DNA of 64,000 nucleotides from Euonymus europaeus (Eukaryota; Streptophyta; Magnoliopsida; Celastrales; Celastraceae), in NCBI GenBank assembly GCA_963580455.1, contig OY756960.1, forward strand, positions 1,550,001 to 1,614,000. The letters are read 5' to 3'. Under the pieces are notes generated by a model that saw only the letters and a program-made list of their open reading frames with translations, was not told where the DNA came from and made no database searches. The translations under genes and the position numbers were made by a program. This document shows positions 58,976-64,000 of this stretch, piece by piece (the stretch's first letter is position 1; each line of letters begins with the position of its first letter).

Positions 58976-60306
58976 ACTCGTGGCTAGTAGGTCTCGTGAC
59001 CTCTAGTTAGCCGCGAAATGTGGTTTCTTTGCGTAAACGGTTTTCTTAGTATCCGTTGACTCCGAGTTTTGAATTCGGTGATTTTTAGCTTGATTTCACA
59101 CTACTTTTCGAGCTCTACAATCCTGGATTTTCGGTTTTTGATTTCAAAACTCGTGGCTAGTAGGTCTTGTTTCCCCTAGTTAGCCACGAAATGTGGTTTC
59201 TTTGCGTAAACGGTTTCCCCAATATCCGTTGACTCCGAGTTCTGAATTCGGTGATTTTTAACTTGATTTCACACTAGTTTTCGAGCTCTACAATCCTGGC
59301 ATTTCGGTTTTTGATTTCAGAACTCGTGGCTAGTAGGTCTTGTTTCTCCTAGTTGGCCGCGAAATGTGGTTTCTTTACGTAAACGGTTTCTTCAATATCC
59401 GTTGACTCCGAGTTCTGAATTCGATGATTTTTAGCTTGATTTCACACTACTTTTTGAGCTCTACAATCCTGGCATTTCGGTTTCTGATTTCAGAACTCGT
59501 GGCTAGTAGGTCTCGTTTCTCCTAGTTGGCCGCGAAATGTGGTTTCTTTGCATAAACGGTTTCTTCAATATCCGTTGACTCCGAGTTCTGAATTCGGTGA
59601 TTTTTAGCTTGATTTCAAACTAATTTTCGAGGTCTACAATCCTGGCATTTCGGTTTTTCATTTCAGAACTCGTGGCTAGTAGGTCTCGTTTCCTCTAGTT
59701 AGCCGCGAAATGTGGATTCTTTGCGTAAACGGTTTTCTCAGTATCCGTTGACTCCGAGTTCGGAATTAGTTGATTTTTAGCTTGATTTCACACTACTTTT
59801 CGAGTTCTACAATCCTGGCATTTCTGTTTTTCATTTCAGAACTCGTGTCTTGTAGGTCTCGTTTCCTCTAGTTAGCCGCGAAATGTGGTTTCTTTGCGTA
59901 AACGGTTTTCTCAGTATCCGTTGACTCCGAGTTCTGAATTCGGTGATTTTTAGCTTGATTTCACACTACTTTTCGAGTTCTACAATCCTGGAGTTTCGGT
60001 TTTAGATTTCAGAACTCGTGGCTCGTAGGTCTCGTTTCCCCTAGTTAGCCGGTAAATGTGGTTTTTTGGCGTAAACGGTTTTCTCAATATCCGTTGACTC
60101 CGAGTTCTGAAATCGGTGATTTTTAGCTTGATTTCACACTACTTTTCGAGCTCTACAATCCTGGGTTTTCGGATTTTGATTTCAGAACTCGTGGCTAGTA
60201 GGTCTCGTTTCCAATAGTTAGCCGCGAAATGTGGTTTCTTTGCGTAAACGGTTTCATCAATATCCGTTGACTCCGAGTTCTGAATTCGGTGATTTTTAGC
60301 TTGATT
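58976..60306 (+). repeat. B-domain block shared with 44,100-45,430
   Basis: Order is CTCGTGACCTC; GGTCTTG with GCCACG; GGTCTTG with TTTACGTAAAC; TTTGCATAAAC; GTGGATTC with TTCGGAATTAG; GTGTCTTGTAGG; GGTTTTAGATTTCAG with CCGGTAAATG and TTTTTTGGCG; and TTTCCAATAG with TTTCATCAAT. It matches 44,100 onward, and 55,516-56,381 in part (offset 3,633 bp, 21 monomers). Divergence begins near 60,306, where the monomer switches to the tail of an earlier monomer. Confidence 0.85.
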
Positions 60307-63300
60307 TCAAACTAATTTTCGAGGTCTACAATCCTGGCATTTCGGTTTTTCATTTCAGAACTCGTGGCTAGTAGGTCTCGTTTCCTCTAGTTAGCCGCGA
60401 AATGTGGATTCTTTGCGTAAACGGTTTTCTCAGTATCCGTTGACTCCGAGTTCGGAATTAGGTGATTTTTAGCTTGATTTCACACTACTTTTCGAGTTCT
60501 ACAATCCTGGCATTTCTGTTTTTCATTTCAGAACTCGTGTCTAGTAGGTCTCGTTTCCTCTAGTTAGCCGCGAAATGTGGTTTCTTTGCGTAAACGGTTT
60601 TCTCAGTATCCGTTGACTCCGAGTTCTGAATTCGGTGATTTTTAGATTGATTTCACACTACTTTTCGAGCTCTACAATCCTGGCATTTCTGTTTTTGATT
60701 TCAGAACTCGTGGCTAGTAGGTCTCGTTTCCCCTAGTTAGCCGCGAAATGTGGTTTCTTTGCGTAAACGGTTTTCTCAGTATCCGTTGACTCCGAGTTCT
60801 GAATTCGGTGATTTTTAGCTTGATTTCACACTACTTTTCGAGCTCTACAATCCTGGAGTTTTGATTTTTGATTTCATAACTCGTGGCCAGTAGGTCTCGT
60901 TTCCCCTAGTTAGCCGCGAAATGTGGTATCTTTGCGTAAACGGTTTTCTCAATATCCGTTGACTCCGAGTTCTGAATTCGGTGATTTTTATCTTGATTTC
61001 ACACTACTTTTCGAGCTCTACAATCCTGGCATTTCGGTTTTTTATTTCAGAACTCGTGGCTAGTAGGTCTCGTTTCTCCTGGTTAGCCGCGAAATGTGGT
61101 TTCTTTGCGTAAACGGTTTCCTCAATATCCATTGACTCCGAGTTCTGAATTCGGTGATTTTTAGCTTGATTTCACACTACTTTTCGACCTCTACAATCCT
61201 GGAGTTTCGATTTTTGATTTCAGAACTCGTGGCTAGTTGGTCTCGTTTCCCCTAGTTAGCCGCGAAATGTGGTTTCTTTGCGTAAACGGTTTCCTCAATA
61301 TCCGTTGACTCCGAGTTCTGAATTCGGTGATTTTTAACTTGATTTCACACTACTATTCGAGCTCTACAATCCTGGAGTTTCGATTTTTGATTTCAGAACT
61401 CGTGGCTAGTAGGTCTCGTTTCCCCTAGTTAGCCGCGAAATGTGGTTTCTTTGCGTAAACGGTATCCTCAATATCCGTTGACTCCGAGTTCTGAATTCGG
61501 TGATTTTTAGCTTGATTTCACACTACTTTTCGAGCTCTACAATCCTGGCATTTCAGTTTTTGATTTCAGAACTCGTGGCTAGTAGGTCCCGTTTCCCCTA
61601 GTTGGCCGCGAAATGTGGTTTCTTTGCGTAAACGGTTTCCTCAATATCCGTTGACTCCGAGTTCTGAATTCCGTGATTTTTAGCTTGATTTCACACTACT
61701 TTTCGAGCTCTACAATCCTAGAATTTCTGTTTTTGATTTCAGAACTCGTGGCTAGTAGGTCTCGTTTCCTCTAGTTAGCCGCGAAATGTGGTTTCTTTGC
61801 GTAAACGGTTTTCTCAGTATCCGTTGACTCCGAGTTCTGAATTCGGTGATTTTTAGCTTGATTTCACACTACTTTTCGAGTTCTACAATCCTGGAGTTTC
61901 GGTTTTTGATTTCAGAACTCGTGGCTCGTAGGTCTCGTTTCCCCTAGTTAGCCAGGAAATGTGGTTTCTTGGCGTAAACGGTTTTCTCAATATCCGTTGA
62001 CTCCGAGTTCTGAAATCGGTGATTTTTAGCTTGATTTCATACTACTTTTCGAGCTCTACAATCCTGGCATTTCGGTTTTTGATTTCAGAACTCGTGGCTA
62101 GTAAGTCTCGTTTCCCCTAGTTAGCCGCGAAATGTGGTTTCTTTGTGTAAACGGTTTCATCAATATCCGTTGACTCCGAGTTCTGAATTCGGTGATTTTT
62201 AGCTTGATTTCACACTACTTTTCGGGCTCTACAATCCTGGCATTTCTGTTTTTGATTTCAGAACTCGTGGCTAGTAGGTCTCGTTTCCTCTAGTTAGCCG
62301 CGAAATGTGGTTTCTTTGCGTAAACGGTTTTCTCAGTATCCGTTGACTCCGAGTTCTGAATTCGGTGATTTTTAGCTTGATTACACACTACTTTTCGAGC
62401 TCTACAATCCTGGAGTTTCGGTTTTTGATTTCATAACTCGTGGCTAGTAGGTCTCGTTTCCCCTAGTTAGCCGGGAAATGTGGTATCTTTGCGTAAACGG
62501 TTTTCTCAATATCCGTTGACTCCGAGTTCTGAATTCGGTGATTTTTATCTTGATTTCACACTACTATTCGAGCTCTACAATCCTGGCATTTCTGTTTTTG
62601 ATTTCAGAACTCGTGGCTAGTAGGTCTCGTGACCTCTAGTTAGCCGCGAAATGTGGTTTCTTTGCGTAAACGGTTTTCTTAGTATCCGTTGACTCCGAGT
62701 TTTGAATTCGGTGATTTTTAGCTTGATTTCACACTACTTTTCGAGCTCTACAATCCTGGCATTTCTGTTTTTGATTTCAGAACTCGTGGCTAGAAGGTCT
62801 CGTTTCTCCTAGTTGGCCGCGAAATGTGGTTTCTTTGCGTAAACGGTTTCTTCAATATCCCTTGACTCCGAGTTCTGAATTCGGTGATTTTTAGCTTGAT
62901 TTCACACTACTTTTCGAGCTCTACAATCCTGGCATTTCTGTTTTTCATTTCCAAACTCGTGGCTAGTAGGTCTCGTTTCCTCTAGTTAGCCGCGAAATGT
63001 GGTTTCTTTGCGTAAACAGTTTTCTCAGTATCCGTTGACTCCGAGTTCTGAATTCGGTGTTTTTTAGCTTGATTTCACACTACTTTTCGAGTTCTACAAT
63101 CCTGGAGTTTCGGTTTTTGATTTCAGAACTCGTGGCTCGTAGGTCTCGTTTCCCCTAGTTAGCCGGGAAATGTGGTTTCTTGGCGTAAACGGTTTTCTCA
63201 ATATCCGTTGACTCCGAGTTCTGAAATCGGTGATTTTTAGCTTGATTTCACACTACTTTTCGAGCTCTACAATCCTGGCATTTCGGTTTTTGATTTCAGA

Positions 63301-64000
63301 ACTCGTGGCTAGTAGGTCTCGTTTCCACTAGTTAGCCGCGAAATGTGGTTTCTTTGCGTAAACGGTTTCATCAATATCCGTTGACTTCGAGTTCTGAATT
63401 CGGTGATTTTTAGCTTGATTTCACACTACTTTTCGAGCTCTACAATCCTGGCATTTCTGTTTTTGATTTCAGAACTCGTGGCTAGTAGGTCTCGTTTCCT
63501 CTAGTTAGCCGCAAAATGTGGTTTCTTTGCGTAAACGGTTTTCTCAGTATCCGTTGACTCCGAGTTCTGAATTCGGTGATTTTTAGCTTGATTTCACACT
63601 ACTTTTCGAGTTCAACAATCCTGGAGTTTCGGTTTTTGATTTCAGAACTCGTGGCTCGTAGGTCTCGTTTCCCCTAGTTAGCCGGGAAATGTGGTTTCTT
63701 GGCGTAAACGGTTTTCTCAATATCCGTGGACTCCGAATTCTGAAATCGGTGATTTTTAGCTTGATTTCACACTACTTTTCGAGCTCTACAATCCTGGCGA
63801 TTCGGTTTTTGATTTCAGAACTCGTGGCTAGTAGGTATCGTTTCCCCTAGTTAGCCGCGAAATGTGGTTTCTTTGCGTAAACGGTTTCACCAATATCCGT
63901 TGACTCCGAGTTCTGAATTCGGTGATTTTTAGCTTGATTTCACACTACTTTTCGAGCTCTACAATCCTGGCATTTCGGTTTTTGATTTCAGAACTCGTGG
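60307..64000 (+). repeat. B-domain end segment: local 4-monomer repeat and long-range copies
   Basis: 60,360-60,705 repeats 59,668-60,013 in part (GTGGATTCTTTG, TTCGGAATTAG; offset 692 bp). 60,879-62,090 resembles 46,700-47,950 (CCCCTGG-type, CGACCTCTAC, TTTTTAACTTG with CTATTCGAG, GAATTCCGTGATT, CCAGGAAATG). 62,091-63,473 is the copy of 51,711-53,093, and from 63,301 onward the sequence also follows the 6-monomer block of 49,982. The array runs off the window edge mid-block with no terminus. Confidence 0.83.

Larger units (their letters stand above)
1..64000 (+). repeat. Satellite DNA array, 173-bp monomer, about 370 head-to-tail copies
   Basis: The word ACTCGTGG (or a one-base variant) recurs every 173 bp from position 1 to 63,993, always on the + strand. 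No inverted monomer, transposon, gap or unique spacer was seen. A representative monomer is about 43% G+C, with T near 39% and A near 18%. The array continues past both window edges, so 64 kb is a minimum length. A near-nucleosomal monomer in a long homogeneous array with higher-order repeats is typical of eukaryotic centromeric or pericentromeric satellites. That role is inferred from architecture and is not shown by the sequence. No protein-coding gene is supported anywhere: each monomer carries several stop codons, and 173 is not a multiple of three, so any frame is rotated through all three phases every three monomers. Confidence 0.97.
12981..64000 (+). repeat. Subfamily B domain of the satellite
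   Basis: About 295 monomers carry C26 (TTTCCCCTAG or TTTCCTCTAG), G56 (TTTGCGTAAA), an altered segment at 69-73 and T160 (CGGTTTTTG). The 69-73 segment appears as TTCTC, TCCTC, TCATC or TTCTTC-like forms before AATATCCG. The domain is more diverse than A: many monomer types alternate in fixed orders, giving higher-order repeats of 2 to 26 monomers. Seventeen single-base deletions occur here, most of them copies of a few original events carried along by duplication. Some monomers keep A-like bases, for example TTTACGTAAA near 44,500, 55,740 and 59,375. No gene, RNA or mobile element is visible. Confidence 0.93.

Noticed and set aside
1..64000. CRISPR-like array of repeats and spacers
   Set aside because: The repeated unit has no unique spacers. 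The whole 173-bp period is repetitive, and conserved blocks are separated by sequences that are also shared among monomers. No cas genes are present.
1..64000. Tandem RNA genes (5S rRNA, tRNA or snRNA clusters)
   Set aside because: The 173-bp unit shows no tRNA cloverleaf and no recognisable 5S internal control region, and its T-rich runs interrupt any plausible transcript. The period alone is not evidence.
1..64000. CENP-B box
   Set aside because: I looked for TTCG-, GGAA- and CGGGA-like combinations in the right order. Only isolated TTCG words occur, so no match to the canonical box is claimed.
1..64000. Assignment to Arabidopsis 178-bp, Brassica 176-bp or human alpha satellite
   Set aside because: The monomer length and the words I remember from those families do not match. 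No named family is asserted without an alignment.

Overview
The window is one uninterrupted satellite DNA array. Every base belongs to a head-to-tail tandem repeat with a 173-bp monomer. About 370 monomers lie in a single orientation, and the array runs off both ends of the window. I see no gene, RNA gene, transposon, CRISPR array, origin or unique spacer on either strand. Monomer starts are counted here from the conserved word ACTCGTGG: 1, 174, 347, 520 and so on to 63,993. Counting along the array gives 370 x 173 minus 18 = 63,992 bp, and I can place 18 single-base deletions that account for the whole shortfall.

A near-nucleosomal monomer, an array of tens of kilobases, higher-order repeats (HORs) and no unique sequence fit a eukaryotic centromeric or heterochromatic satellite. 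A plant is the likeliest source. A representative monomer is about 43% G+C, strongly T-rich on the given strand (about 39% T against 18% A), and not CpG-depleted (11 CpG per monomer, observed/expected about 1.4). The size is close to the roughly 172-bp Tyba satellite of holocentric Rhynchospora (Cyperaceae), but I cannot confirm identity without a reference, so the species is left open.

Layout. (1) 1 to about 12,980: subfamily A, marked by TTTCACCTAG, TTTACGTAAA, GGTTTTATGAATAT and CGGATTTTG. It holds 9-, 7- and 4-monomer duplications. (2) 12,961-13,000: the A-to-B switch, inside one monomer step. (3) 13,000 to 64,000: subfamily B, marked by TTTCCCCTAG or TTTCCTCTAG, TTTGCGTAAA, a changed segment before AATATCCG, and CGGTTTTTG. 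Inside B: a 7-monomer HOR (12,975-16,779), a 4/3/3-monomer series (17,991-19,720), a large nested HOR built on a 13-monomer core (20,239-29,921), a partial return of the 7-monomer HOR (from 29,922), a 10-monomer duplication (31,652-35,278), and a mosaic of dimers and 4- to 14-monomer blocks (34,933-64,000) with copies up to about 11 kb apart.

The array works as a structural and evolutionary unit rather than a set of genes. Its HORs, hybrid monomers and re-used A/B junction record repeated unequal exchange or conversion. Strict monomer length, invariant blocks and an internal 11-bp inverted repeat suggest constraint from nucleosome phasing or a bound protein. That functional reading is inference.
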